Assembly (NCBI GenBank): GCA_045536045.1
Contig: JAZSMU010000079.1
Span: 1 to 56,418 of the forward strand
DNA length: 56,418 nucleotides
From: RGIG1918 sp045536045
GTDB taxonomy: Bacteria; Cyanobacteriota; Vampirovibrionia; Gastranaerophilales; Gastranaerophilaceae
Reading direction: 5' to 3'
In this document: positions 49,515 through 56,418 of the stretch, piece by piece
Position numbering within the stretch: position 1 is the first letter of the stretch
Layout: every line of letters starts with the position of its first letter
Notes under the pieces: generated by a model
Databases searched by the model: none
The model's input: only the letters and a program-made list of their open reading frames with translations
Told to the model about the DNA's origin: nothing
Translations under genes and position numbers: made by a program

Positions 49515-50291
49515 TTACTTTTTGAATTTGCTATCGTCAATGTTAATTTTTAGATTATTCAATTCTAATAAATATTTTTTAACATCACCAATATTTTGAT
49601 TTTCGGCAAGCAAATCTCTTTTGGGTGCTCTCATCAATTCTTCTTTAACATTTTCAAATTGACTTTTTCTGCCTGATAATTTCAAAACAAGCTCATCAAT
49701 ATTTCTTGCTCCAAGACCTTGATGTTTGCTTAAAATTTCGCCCTCGCTAACTCCAATTGGAAATTTATAGAGCCATTTTAGAGTTTGAATATCTCTTTTA
49801 GAGGGGCTAACCATGCCATATTGATGAGGAGTATACATAATATCTTCTGTATATGGCGAATGCCCTAAACCAATTGCGTGTCCAATTTCATGCAAAATTG
49901 TGTGGTAAACTTCATTTTCGTCCATATATTGTCTGTGCAAAATGCCATCAGATATTCCTATTTGAATTTCTGCAGAATAATATCTTCCAGATTGGTCAAA
50001 ATTAAAGTGGCATTGCCCCAAAGAACGTCTATCAACTCTTTTCCACTCAAGATTGACCATTGAGTCATTTAATTTGTTTACAACATCAAAGCGAACAATT
50101 CCGTTTGAAAGTCTTTCCCAAGTGTTGAGTGCAGTTATAACCATTTGGCGATATTTATAAATTTCGCTTTCGTCTTTTTTAGAATAAAATGCAAAAGGTG
50201 CAATAAAAAATGTTAAGGGCATAAAATTCTCTTGCCACCTAGCAATTTTGCCATTATTTAAACATTCTTGAAGATAAGTGAATTTTTGCAT
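49515..50291 (-). CDS. Matrixin-type (M10) zinc metalloprotease
   Basis: A 258-aa protein with the metzincin motif HEIGHAIGLGHS (His134, catalytic Glu135, His138, His144) and a Met-turn in EDIMYTP (Met152). Upstream segments VITALNTWERLSNGIVRFDV and GQCHFNF resemble the matrixin fold. There is no signal peptide, no propeptide cysteine switch (PRCGxPD) and no haemopexin domain; the C-terminal 80 residues are helical. It is divergent from ybaB in a 34-nt gap, and a TGATAAAAT box ends 6 nt before the ATG with no ribosome-binding site. Substrate and location are unclear. Confidence 0.85.
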   Translation of the reverse strand: MQKFTYLQECLNNGKIARWQENFMPLTFFIAPFAFYSKKDESEIYKYRQMVITALNTWERLSNGIVRFDVVNKLNDSMVNLEWKRVDRRSLGQCHFNFDQSGRYYSAEIQIGISDGILHRQYMDENEVYHTILHEIGHAIGLGHSPYTEDIMYTPHQYGMVSPSKRDIQTLKWLYKFPIGVSEGEILSKHQGLGARNIDELVLKLSGRKSQFENVKEELMRAPKRDLLAENQNIGDVKKYLLELNNLKINIDDSKFKK

Positions 50292-50303
50292 ATAATAATT
50301 TTA
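50268..50303. promoter_or_regulatory. Overlapping divergent promoters of ybaB and matrixin gene
   Basis: For ybaB (plus): TTGAAG 50268-50273, 17 nt, TATAAT 50291-50296, then a GGGG-type ribosome-binding site. For the matrixin (minus): TGA-TAAAAT with the -10 at 50298-50303, 6 nt before its ATG. The ybaB -10 starts on the first base of the matrixin start codon, so the two promoters compete. Confidence 0.6.
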
Positions 50304-50325
50304 TCAAATATGAGGGGAATTTTCT

Positions 50326-50658
50326 ATGAATATTATGCAAATGATGCAAAACGTACAAAAAATGCAAAAGAAATTAACTGATGCACAAAAAGAACTTGAA
50401 AATGTTGAAGTTAAAGCTCAATCAGGCTCAGGTGCAGTTGAAGTTGTTTATACAGGACAAGGCAAATTTAAATCTATAAAAATTAAAGCAGAAGCAATCA
50501 ACCCAGAAAACCCAGCTTCTGTTGATGCTGAAACAATTGAAATGCTTGAAGATTTGATTACAGAAGCTTTGGTTGAAGGCACTAAAAAATCTAATGCTGA
50601 AATGGAAGCTAAAATGAAAACTTTAACAGGTGGAATTTCAATTCCAGGATTATTCTAA
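50326..50658 (+). CDS. ybaB: YbaB/EbfC nucleoid-associated protein
   Basis: Small dimeric DNA-binding protein of 110 aa; commonly encoded upstream of recR, as here. The N-terminal coiled segment MNIMQMMQNVQKMQKKLTDA is followed by VEVKAQSGSGAVEVVYTGQG, the strand-rich core and the C-terminal AMEAKMKTLTGGISIPGLF-like ending, all family-typical. The ATG has an AGGGGAA ribosome-binding site and a good promoter inside the divergent matrixin gene. Its stop overlaps the recR start (TAATG). Confidence 0.95.
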   Translation: MNIMQMMQNVQKMQKKLTDAQKELENVEVKAQSGSGAVEVVYTGQGKFKSIKIKAEAINPENPASVDAETIEMLEDLITEALVEGTKKSNAEMEAKMKTLTGGISIPGLF

Positions 50659-51254
50659 TGGAATATACAAAGCCTTTAGCACGTTTGATTGAATATTTTC
50701 AGCTACTTCCTTCTGTTGGTCCAAAAACGGCTCAGAGGTTGGCTTTGCATTTAATTAAAATGCCTGTTTATGAAGTTGAAAATTTTGCAAATTGTATGCT
50801 AGAAGCCAAAAAAACAATAAAATATTGCGAAATTTGTTTTAATATGTCTAGCGAATCTCCTTGCGAAATTTGTTCTAATTCATCAAGAAACAAAGAAATT
50901 ATTTGCGTTGTTTCTGAAACAAAAGACCTTATGGCAATTGAAAGAACAAATGAATACAAGGGTGTTTATCATGTTTTGGGTGGCTTAATTTCTCCAATGG
51001 ACGGTATTGGACCAGATGAAATTAGAGTTAAAGAGCTTCTTACAAGAGTTCATGATAATGATGTTAAAGAAATTATTTTGGCTCTTAATCCATCCGTTGA
51101 AGGCGAAGCAACAAGCCTTTATTTAACAAAATTATTAAAACCATTTGGTGTAAAAGTTTCAAGAATTGCTTTTGGAATTCCTTTAGGCTCAGAATTAGAA
51201 TATGCTGATGAGCTTACTCTAATAAGAGCTTTAGACGCACGCCAAGAAATGTAG
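50658..51254 (+). CDS. recR: Recombination mediator RecR
   Basis: Acts with RecF and RecO in loading RecA at gaps. Helix-hairpin-helix: LLPSVGPKTAQRLALHLIKM; four-Cys zinc finger CEICFNMSSESPCEICSN; Toprim domain ICVVSETKDLMAIERTNEYK and HVLGGLISPMDGIGPDEIRV; and the C-terminal ASRIAFGIPLGSELEYADE-like Walker-B segment. The length of 198 aa is standard. It is co-translated with ybaB. Confidence 0.97.
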   Translation: MEYTKPLARLIEYFQLLPSVGPKTAQRLALHLIKMPVYEVENFANCMLEAKKTIKYCEICFNMSSESPCEICSNSSRNKEIICVVSETKDLMAIERTNEYKGVYHVLGGLISPMDGIGPDEIRVKELLTRVHDNDVKEIILALNPSVEGEATSLYLTKLLKPFGVKVSRIAFGIPLGSELEYADELTLIRALDARQEM

Positions 51255-51264
51255 AAAATTTTGC

Positions 51265-51293
51265 TTGCTAAATTAAAAAATTAATAGTTTAAT
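51265..51293 (+). promoter_or_regulatory. Promoter of corA, leaderless geometry
   Basis: TTGCTA (51265-51270), exactly 17 nt, TTTAAT (51288-51293), and the corA ATG 6 nt later at 51300. No Shine-Dalgarno sequence is present in the 45 nt after recR. Confidence 0.6.
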
Positions 51294-51299
51294 AAAACT

Positions 51300-52253
51300 A
51301 TGATTAAAATCTACAAGACAGCAAGCAATGATGAGCTGGTTGAATTAGGAATTAATGAAGCTCTAAGCGGTTCTTGGTTCAATCTAATAGACCCCACATT
51401 TGAAGAAATCCAAAAAGTGTCAATGGTTTTAGACCTAGACGAAAGCTTTTTGAGAAATTCTTTAGACACTGAAGAACGTTCCAGAATTGAGTTTGAGGAC
51501 GGTCATTTGCTTGTCATTACAAACGTGCCAATTGTAGAAGAAGAGGGCAATTTTGATACTTTGCCTTTGGGTATAATTTTTACTCCAACAAGTATTATCA
51601 CAGTTTGCTCTAGAGAAAACAAAATCATTCAAAGTTTCAACAAAGATACATCTAAATTCTTTGATACTGAAAATAAAACACATTTCTTGTTGCACATTTT
51701 GTTCAGAGCAACCAAGTTTTATTTAAGATATTTAGATTACATTAATAAACAAACAGAAGTTATTGAAGAAGACCTTAGAAAAACAATGAAAAATAAAGAG
51801 CTATTCAAGCTATTTGAAATCCAAAAATCTTTGGTTTACTTTACAACTGCCTTAAAAGATAACTACATGGTTTTGCAAAAAATTATGAGATTATCAAAAA
51901 CAGGCACAGCTTCTGGTGTTTTAAAATTTACTGAATACGACATTGACCTATTGGAAGATGTTATTATTGAAAACAAACAGGCTCTTGAAATGGTTGAAAT
52001 GCACAGAAACATCTTAGAAAATATGATGGATGCTTTCGCTTCAATTATTTCTAATAACTTAAACATACGAATGAAATTTTTGACATCAGTTACAATTATT
52101 TTGGCAATTCCAACAATGCTTGCTAGTTTTTGGGGTATGAATGTTGGCGTTCCATTTGCGAATGGTCCTTTTGGATTTATATTTGTAATTGTTCTTTCTG
52201 TTATTTTGGCAATGATTTTAACTGCTTATATGGCTAAAAAAGGTATGTTCTAG
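51300..52253 (+). CDS. corA: CorA-type magnesium/divalent cation channel
   Basis: Pentameric Mg2+ channel of the inner membrane. The cytoplasmic funnel (about 1-255) starts MIKIYKTASNDELVELGI, contains NLIDPTFEEIQKVSM and ends in the long stalk helix (MVEMHRNILENMMDAFASII). Two transmembrane helices at the C-terminus (about 260-282 and 292-312) hold the signature GMNVGVPF between them; the GMN selectivity motif is intact. Length 317 aa is typical. The start lacks a ribosome-binding site and is placed directly after a promoter. Confidence 0.95.
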   Translation: MIKIYKTASNDELVELGINEALSGSWFNLIDPTFEEIQKVSMVLDLDESFLRNSLDTEERSRIEFEDGHLLVITNVPIVEEEGNFDTLPLGIIFTPTSIITVCSRENKIIQSFNKDTSKFFDTENKTHFLLHILFRATKFYLRYLDYINKQTEVIEEDLRKTMKNKELFKLFEIQKSLVYFTTALKDNYMVLQKIMRLSKTGTASGVLKFTEYDIDLLEDVIIENKQALEMVEMHRNILENMMDAFASIISNNLNIRMKFLTSVTIILAIPTMLASFWGMNVGVPFANGPFGFIFVIVLSVILAMILTAYMAKKGMF

Positions 52254-52370
52254 AGTAAATTCTTCTACGAATAAAATAGTAGTTAATAAAATCTTTACAA
52301 AAATTTACAAAAAAAACACCCTTTTTTTGTTAAAAATATCGTTTTTGGGGTTTTATATTATTGTTAGTTG

Positions 52371-52379
52371 TGATATTAT
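52371..52379 (+). promoter_or_regulatory. Extended -10 box upstream of the 52-aa gene
   Basis: TGATATTAT (52371-52379) would give a 5' leader of about 50 nt before the start at 52439. A clear -35 box is not visible; TTTTAT (52351-52356) is 17 nt upstream. Confidence 0.35.
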
Positions 52380-52438
52380 ATTTCTGATGTTAGGCTAATG
52401 AAAACAGATTAGTGTAGTAAGCGACAGGAGGCAAAAAC

Positions 52439-52597
52439 ATGTCAACCGTAGCAGAAAAAATCAAAACAAAAAACGTTAGGTCCAAGTTCAACGACGAATT
52501 TCAAAATTATTTGAAAAAACAATGTCTAAAAACAACATTCAACGGACTTGAGCTTGAAACTTTCAGTTGGTACAAAAAAATGTTAGGTTTAATGTAA
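52439..52597 (+). CDS. Basic 52-aa protein in its own transcription unit
   Basis: An ATG preceded by a perfect AGGAGG (52427-52432) opens a 52-codon frame starting MSTVAEKIKTKNVRSKFNDE and ending FSWYKKMLGLM. The protein is Lys-rich and helical, with no signal peptide or metal motif. Codon choice (AAC, TTC, GAC, ACC, AAG) differs from the AT-richest codons used in neighbours, and a strong terminator follows 13 nt after the stop, so this looks like a highly expressed single small gene. Function unknown; a ribosome, nucleoid or regulatory role is possible. I recognise no family. Confidence 0.75.
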   Translation: MSTVAEKIKTKNVRSKFNDEFQNYLKKQCLKTTFNGLELETFSWYKKMLGLM

Positions 52598-52610
52598 AAC
52601 AAAATAAATT

Positions 52611-52642
52611 GGGGGCAGAGAAAAAATCAATGCCCCCTTTTT
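52611..52642 (+). terminator. Terminator of the 52-aa gene
   Basis: GGGGGCA (52611-52617) and TGCCCCC (52631-52637) form a 7-bp, GC-rich stem with a 13-nt loop and TTTTT after it. Confidence 0.9.
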
Positions 52643-52757
52643 AAAATTTTTTAAGTGTATTTGACACTTTTAATTTTTATCCCCATTAATTAACATTTTG
52701 ATGACGATTGCAAGTTAGTTTTGCATTTAAAAAATTAAAAATTTGCTGAATGAGATT

Positions 52758-53894
52758 TTATTTTTGTTCGGCTTTTTCGGTTTCAAGTTTTTTCTTCATT
52801 TTTTTTCTTCTCATAAGGTCAACAAAAGCTTCAAGCCTTGTGAGATAACCAGCTCTACCTGTTTGCTCATCCATAATAAGAGTTAAAATTGGGATATCAA
52901 CATTTTCTCTCATTTTTGGGAAAATATTTTGAGACATAATTTCTGGCATGCAAGTAAATGGAGAAATATGAATAATGCCGTCTTTATTGTTTTCTGATGC
53001 AAACATAACATCAGAAACGCATTCTAAGGCGTCCCCTCCTATATCTCTCATAAGATATGGTTTTGCCATTCTATAAGCTCTTTCTAGGTGTGTTTCGCCC
53101 TTTTTAAACATTTTTGGGATAATTGCGTCTTTTAAAAAGCCACTAACAGTTAAACTTCTTCTAACCTGCACGCCCATTTTTCCTAATTCTCTTGCAATAT
53201 TTTGGTTAGAGAATTGGTCTAAAACAAGGTAAATTTCTCCTGTTAAATCAACATGGAGAACATCTTTTTTTGTGTCAATTTTAACATTGCTAATTAATTT
53301 TAGAGCTTCTTTTTTAGCTTTTTTAAGTTCTTTATGTGTATTTGCTTCTTCAATTAATTTTCTTCCTTTTAGAAATGCTTTTTCACTATCTCCAAAATTA
53401 ATTTCGCGAGCTCTATAGTAAGACAAGAAATCTTCCAATTCATCCATTGCAAAAACTTTAAACATTGCAATTAAAATAGCTTGAATTTTAGGAATTGGAT
53501 TTTTAGATGGGTGCAAAATTTTTAGATAATTATACATCCCTTTAAGCCCGTCATATAATTCAAGCTCAATGTATCTGCTTCCCATGTTTAAATCTTTTAA
53601 GGCATTATTAATACTTTTCCCATATTCTCCAAGTCTGCAACAGCCAGGACTTGTTATCATAGAAACATAATCTGCTCCAGCTTCAATTGCTTCAATAAAG
53701 TTTCCTAAAATTAATTTGTAAGGCAAACAAATTGCCTCAGGCGAATATTTAGCACCTAAAGATAATGTTTTTTTGCTTGTGTATGGTGGAATAAAAGCTT
53801 CAACTCCAATTTTTCTGAGTGCACCAGACCAAGCTACATATATATTCCCCATATGAGGAAAAGCAACTTTAATTTTTTCTTTTTTATTCATCAT
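52758..53894 (-). CDS. HgdB-like CoA dehydratase/double-cubane-type protein
   Basis: A 378-aa protein of the 2-hydroxyglutaryl-CoA dehydratase D-component superfamily, the uncharacterised branch usually paired with a BcrAD-type activase. Recognisable parts: KVAFPHMGNIYVAWSGALR, YSPEAICLPYKLILGNFIEA, GADYVSMITSPGCCRLGEYG and SPFTCMPEIMSQNIFP; cysteines in ICLPYK, PGCCR and FTCMP are candidate cluster ligands. The activase most likely to reduce it is at 16166, 36 kb away. The reaction is unknown, and a true dehydratase would need a second subunit, not seen here. The C-terminus is Lys-rich. It is divergent from nusB. Confidence 0.82.
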   Translation of the reverse strand: MMNKKEKIKVAFPHMGNIYVAWSGALRKIGVEAFIPPYTSKKTLSLGAKYSPEAICLPYKLILGNFIEAIEAGADYVSMITSPGCCRLGEYGKSINNALKDLNMGSRYIELELYDGLKGMYNYLKILHPSKNPIPKIQAILIAMFKVFAMDELEDFLSYYRAREINFGDSEKAFLKGRKLIEEANTHKELKKAKKEALKLISNVKIDTKKDVLHVDLTGEIYLVLDQFSNQNIARELGKMGVQVRRSLTVSGFLKDAIIPKMFKKGETHLERAYRMAKPYLMRDIGGDALECVSDVMFASENNKDGIIHISPFTCMPEIMSQNIFPKMRENVDIPILTLIMDEQTGRAGYLTRLEAFVDLMRRKKMKKKLETEKAEQK

Positions 53895-53960
53895 TCATAT
53901 TATGACATAAAATCATTTTTAGAATATAATATTTTTACAATATTAATAAAGGAATTAAAA

Positions 53961-54614
53961 ATGCAAGCAAGAAGAGCTTCAAGAGAATTAGCGTTAATTT
54001 TATTTTCTCAATTAGACAAAAAGATTTCTGAATATAAAAAATCTGAATTTTCTGAAATTGTTCTAAAGTCTGTTAGAACATTAACAAACAACGCACAAGA
54101 TGAATTATCAATTGTTACAAGTGAATTGTTTGAAATTAAAGATTATCTTGAAGAATTTGAAAAACATCACGAAGACAACTTAAACCGTCCAATTGATGCT
54201 CATAATATTCCTGTTAAATATGAACTTACAAGCGTTATGCAAAACAGAATTGATACAATAATTTCAGCAATTGAAAAAACAACAAGTGCATTAGAAATTG
54301 CAGAAATTACAACACTTAGCGAAAAAGATGATGTTAAAGATTATGTTCAAAAAATCGTAGAAAAATATCAAGAAAACGAAATTGAAGTTGATGAATTAAT
54401 CAAAAATTATGCAATAGGTTGGGAATTTGATAGAATTTTTAAAATTGACAAAAATATTTTAAGAATTGCAATTGTTGAATTAATGTATATCAAAGAAGCT
54501 CCTCATAAAGTTGTTATAGACGAAGCACTTGAGCTTGCTAAAAAATATTCAACTGATGATTCTCCATCATTTATTAATGGCATTTTAGCAAAAATTGTTG
54601 GCTTACATGTTTAA
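53961..54614 (+). CDS. nusB: Transcription antitermination factor NusB, long form
   Basis: Binds boxA RNA with S10 (NusE) during rRNA transcription. N-terminus MQARRASRELALILFSQLDK is typical, and the C-terminal domain YAIGWEFDRIFKIDKNILRI, AIVELMYIKEAPHKVVIDEA, LELAKKYSTDDSPSFINGIL is close to consensus. The middle (about 35-115) is longer than in most bacteria: 217 aa against about 140-165, as in cyanobacterial NusB. I start at the ATG at 53961 with AAAGGA upstream, not further upstream inside the divergent gene. It overlaps ftsY by 8 nt. Confidence 0.94.
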   Translation: MQARRASRELALILFSQLDKKISEYKKSEFSEIVLKSVRTLTNNAQDELSIVTSELFEIKDYLEEFEKHHEDNLNRPIDAHNIPVKYELTSVMQNRIDTIISAIEKTTSALEIAEITTLSEKDDVKDYVQKIVEKYQENEIEVDELIKNYAIGWEFDRIFKIDKNILRIAIVELMYIKEAPHKVVIDEALELAKKYSTDDSPSFINGILAKIVGLHV

Positions 54615-55527
54615 TTTTTTTAAAAAAAATGATAATGAGGGAGCTTCAAAAAATATTTTTGAAGCGACTGGACGTGCAATTTTGTCTGGTTTTGAAGAAT
54701 TATTAAATTCAGATAAGCCATTAGACGAATTTGAGTTGGATGATGTTGAAAGTAGCTTAATTAGAGCTGATATTGGAGTTGAGCTTGCAGTTGAAATTGT
54801 TGATAAAATTAGAAAAAATAATTTAACTGCAAAAAAAATTGTTCCATATTTAAAAAATGAGTTTGAAAAACTTTTAGATGGGCAAGAGAAAACATTGTCT
54901 TATAAAGAAAATACCCTCAATATTTATTTTGTTTGTGGAATAAATGGTGCTGGGAAAACTACATTAATTGGGAAGCTTGCAAACAAGTTAAGAGAAGAAA
55001 ATAAAAAAGTTTTAATTGTTGCAGGAGATACATTTAGAGTTGCAGCAGAAGAACAGCTTGATGTTTGGGCAAAAAGAGCTCAAGTTGAAATTTATAGAAA
55101 AGATAGAATTGATTCTTCTGCAGTTATTTATGAGGGTGTTAAAAAGGCTCAAGCTGAAGGTTTTGATGTTCTTTTAATTGATACTGCAGGCAGGCTTCAA
55201 AATAAATTTAATTTAATTGAAGAGTTAAAGAAAAATAGAGCAGTAATAGATAAACTTGCGCCAGACGCTAATTTAGAAAATATTTTGGTTTTAGACGCAA
55301 ACCTTGGGCAAAATGGTTTATCTCAAGCTAAAGTTTTTACAGAGGCTATTAATATTAATTCAATAGCTTTAACAAAATTAGATGGCTCAGCCAAAGGTGG
55401 AATTATTTTTGCAATTGCAAAAGAATATAAACTCCCAACAAAATTAATTGGTGTTGGCGAAAAAATTGAAGATATTAGAGAATTTAACTCAAAAGAATTT
55501 ATTGAAAAGATTTTTGATTTTGAATAG
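54607..55527 (+). CDS. ftsY: Signal recognition particle receptor FtsY
   Basis: GTPase that docks SRP-ribosome complexes at the membrane. The NG domain is complete: helical N (DDVESSLIRADIGVELAVEI), G1 GINGAGKTTLIGKLANKLRE, DTFRVAAEEQLDVWAKR, DTAGRLQNKFNLIEELKK, TKLDGSAKGGIIFAIA and the closing IGVGEKIEDIREFNSKEF. The acidic A domain is short (about 20 residues), as in many cyanobacteria-like FtsY. I choose the ATG at 54607, overlapping the nusB stop; a TTG four codons earlier is unlikely. Length is 306 aa. Confidence 0.96.
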   Translation: MFNFFKKNDNEGASKNIFEATGRAILSGFEELLNSDKPLDEFELDDVESSLIRADIGVELAVEIVDKIRKNNLTAKKIVPYLKNEFEKLLDGQEKTLSYKENTLNIYFVCGINGAGKTTLIGKLANKLREENKKVLIVAGDTFRVAAEEQLDVWAKRAQVEIYRKDRIDSSAVIYEGVKKAQAEGFDVLLIDTAGRLQNKFNLIEELKKNRAVIDKLAPDANLENILVLDANLGQNGLSQAKVFTEAININSIALTKLDGSAKGGIIFAIAKEYKLPTKLIGVGEKIEDIREFNSKEFIEKIFDFE

Positions 55528-56418
55528 TTATTCTCTATTAATAAGCCCAGAGGCAAAATCTAAAGATGCTTGAGAAATAATGCCTGAAGCCATTTGAGCC
55601 AAGATTTTTTCTGCGTTTTCTATTGGGTGTTTTTCTATCGCAACTTTTGTGTCAAATTCTGTTTGAGTTTTTTGTACCCAATAAATATTTTTTGCTTTAG
55701 AAGCGATAATTGGCTGATGAGTTATGGCTAAAATTTGAGTTTTTTTAGATAATTCTGAAATTAAATTAGAAACTGCTTGAGAAGTTTTGCCAGAAATTCC
55801 TGTGTCAATTTCGTCTAAAATCATTGTTTGATGATTGTTAAGGTCGGAAAACACTGCTTTTAAGGAAAGCATTATTCTAGATAATTCGCCACCTGAAGCA
55901 GATTTCTGAATTGGCGCTAGAGGAGTTATTGCGTTTGCACTCATCAAAAATTCAACATCATCAATTCCGTCTTTTGAAAGTGCTTTTTTATCAATATTAA
56001 TTAAAAATTTAGCATTTTTTAACTCTAATTCTTCAAGATTTGTAATTATTTTTGAAGATAAAACATCTGCCCATTTTTTGCGTTCTGTGCTTAAATAAGC
56101 TGATAACTCATTAATTTCTTCTTCAAGAATTTTGACTTTTTCCCTTAAAGCCTCAAGTTCTCCCTCTTCAACAGTTATAATTTCAAGCTCTTTTTGAAAA
56201 TTGTTTAAGGCTTCAAATAAATCTTCTCCGTATTTTCTTTTAAGTTTTTCAATTTCGGCTAATCTTTCGTTTATAAAATCAAGCCTTTCGGGGTCATTTT
56301 TAAGACTCTCTGTGTAATTTCTAAGGTCCACTGCCCAAGCTTTTAAGTTTTCATAGCCATCATAAAATTCATTTAAAATGTTTTCAACATTTTTATCTTT
56401 AGAATTTAGATAATTTAA
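55528..56418 (-). CDS. recN: DNA repair ATPase RecN, C-terminal half (cut by window edge)
   Basis: The reading frame is open to the right edge of the window, so 296 residues of the C-terminal part are visible and the N-terminal Walker A half lies outside. Seen are the coiled coil (about 30-110 of the visible part: ERLDFINERLAEIEKLKRKY), the ABC signature QKSASGGELSRIMLSLKAVF, Walker B TMILDEIDTGISGKTSQAVS and the H-loop ILAITHQPIIASKA, typical of RecN, an SMC-like protein of double-strand break repair. An internal GTG at 56331 is not the start. It is convergent with ftsY and its stop abuts the ftsY stop. Confidence 0.95.
   Translation of the reverse strand, partial: LNYLNSKDKNVENILNEFYDGYENLKAWAVDLRNYTESLKNDPERLDFINERLAEIEKLKRKYGEDLFEALNNFQKELEIITVEEGELEALREKVKILEEEINELSAYLSTERKKWADVLSSKIITNLEELELKNAKFLINIDKKALSKDGIDDVEFLMSANAITPLAPIQKSASGGELSRIMLSLKAVFSDLNNHQTMILDEIDTGISGKTSQAVSNLISELSKKTQILAITHQPIIASKAKNIYWVQKTQTEFDTKVAIEKHPIENAEKILAQMASGIISQASLDFASGLINRE

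Noticed and set aside
52643..52757. Second terminator (AAGTGT/ACACTT) and TGCAA/TTGCA hairpin after the 52-aa gene
   Set aside because: Stems of 5-6 bp are expected by chance in such AT-rich sequence, and the minus strand lacks a T-run for the convergent gene. I see no gene in this stretch.
1..56418. CRISPR array, prophage, insertion sequence, rRNA or tRNA genes
   Set aside because: No regularly spaced direct repeats, transposase or phage motifs, or conserved RNA segments (such as GTTCGAATC arms) were found on reading; gene order is dense and ordinary throughout.

Overview
The window is a strongly AT-rich, gene-dense chromosomal segment from a flagellated diderm bacterium. The best fit by inference is a non-photosynthetic cyanobacterial relative (Vampirovibrionia/'Melainabacteria', Gastranaerophilales-like). 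Supporting signs are an Omp85/BamA with only three POTRA-like repeats, L- and P-ring flagellar genes (so an outer membrane), a long NusB of about 217 aa as in cyanobacteria, two separate four-domain S1 proteins, a YggT/Ycf19-type protein, a group-3 SigF-like sigma factor next to a prepilin peptidase, a GHL10-family exported protein, and CsaB. I see no phage genes, insertion sequences, CRISPR arrays, rRNA or tRNA.

Layout. 1-3984: a cut-off exported protein, then maf, mtaP, yggT, fliR on the plus strand. 3981-9760: a compact chemosensory cluster (double CheW, minimal MCP, CheA-REC hybrid, HD protein). 9866-10966: an AMIN-like membrane protein. 10967-11248: a GC-rich repeat element. 11249-16123 (minus): a 58-aa zinc-ribbon-like protein, prepilin peptidase, SigF-like sigma, purine nucleoside phosphorylase, probable RpoZ, an unknown protein and MazG. 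16166-18021: CoA-dehydratase activase, two small proteins. 18112-23225 (minus): five tightly packed genes, pfkB-like, csaB, a hisA-hisI-hisE fusion, hisD and a DUF374 acyltransferase. 23402-28483: coiled-coil protein, TauE/SafE exporter and GT8 enzyme from a 29-nt divergent gap, pheA, a protein made of four GntR-type winged helices, and era. 28540-38682: a second AMIN-like envelope protein and an eleven-gene flagellar operon (slt, flgF, flgG, flgA, flgH, flgI, flgJ, unknown, flgN-like, flgK, flgL). 38833-46250: a phosphorylase-like enzyme without the PLP lysine, a GHL10 protein, S1 and ispH (minus), and a class II aldolase coupled to a ThiC-like protein that has lost the radical-SAM motif. 46384-56418: bamA, a second S1, a matrixin, ybaB-recR, corA, a 52-aa protein in its own transcription unit, an HgdB-like protein, nusB, ftsY and the C-terminal half of recN.

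Motility and envelope genes dominate: rod, rings and junction proteins, a putative flagellin glycosyltransferase, a chemosensory array, and a sigma factor that may drive them. Two far-apart genes (9866 and the operon at 30334) share upstream sequence blocks that could be its promoters. Housekeeping genes fill the rest.

The least explained items are the ThiC-like/aldolase pair, the quadruple GntR array, the PLP-less phosphorylase homologue, the paired AMIN-membrane proteins, and repeated gene starts that lack a Shine-Dalgarno sequence but have a -10 box 6-7 nt before the start codon, suggesting leaderless mRNAs. All functional calls come from reading the translated sequences; no database search was possible.
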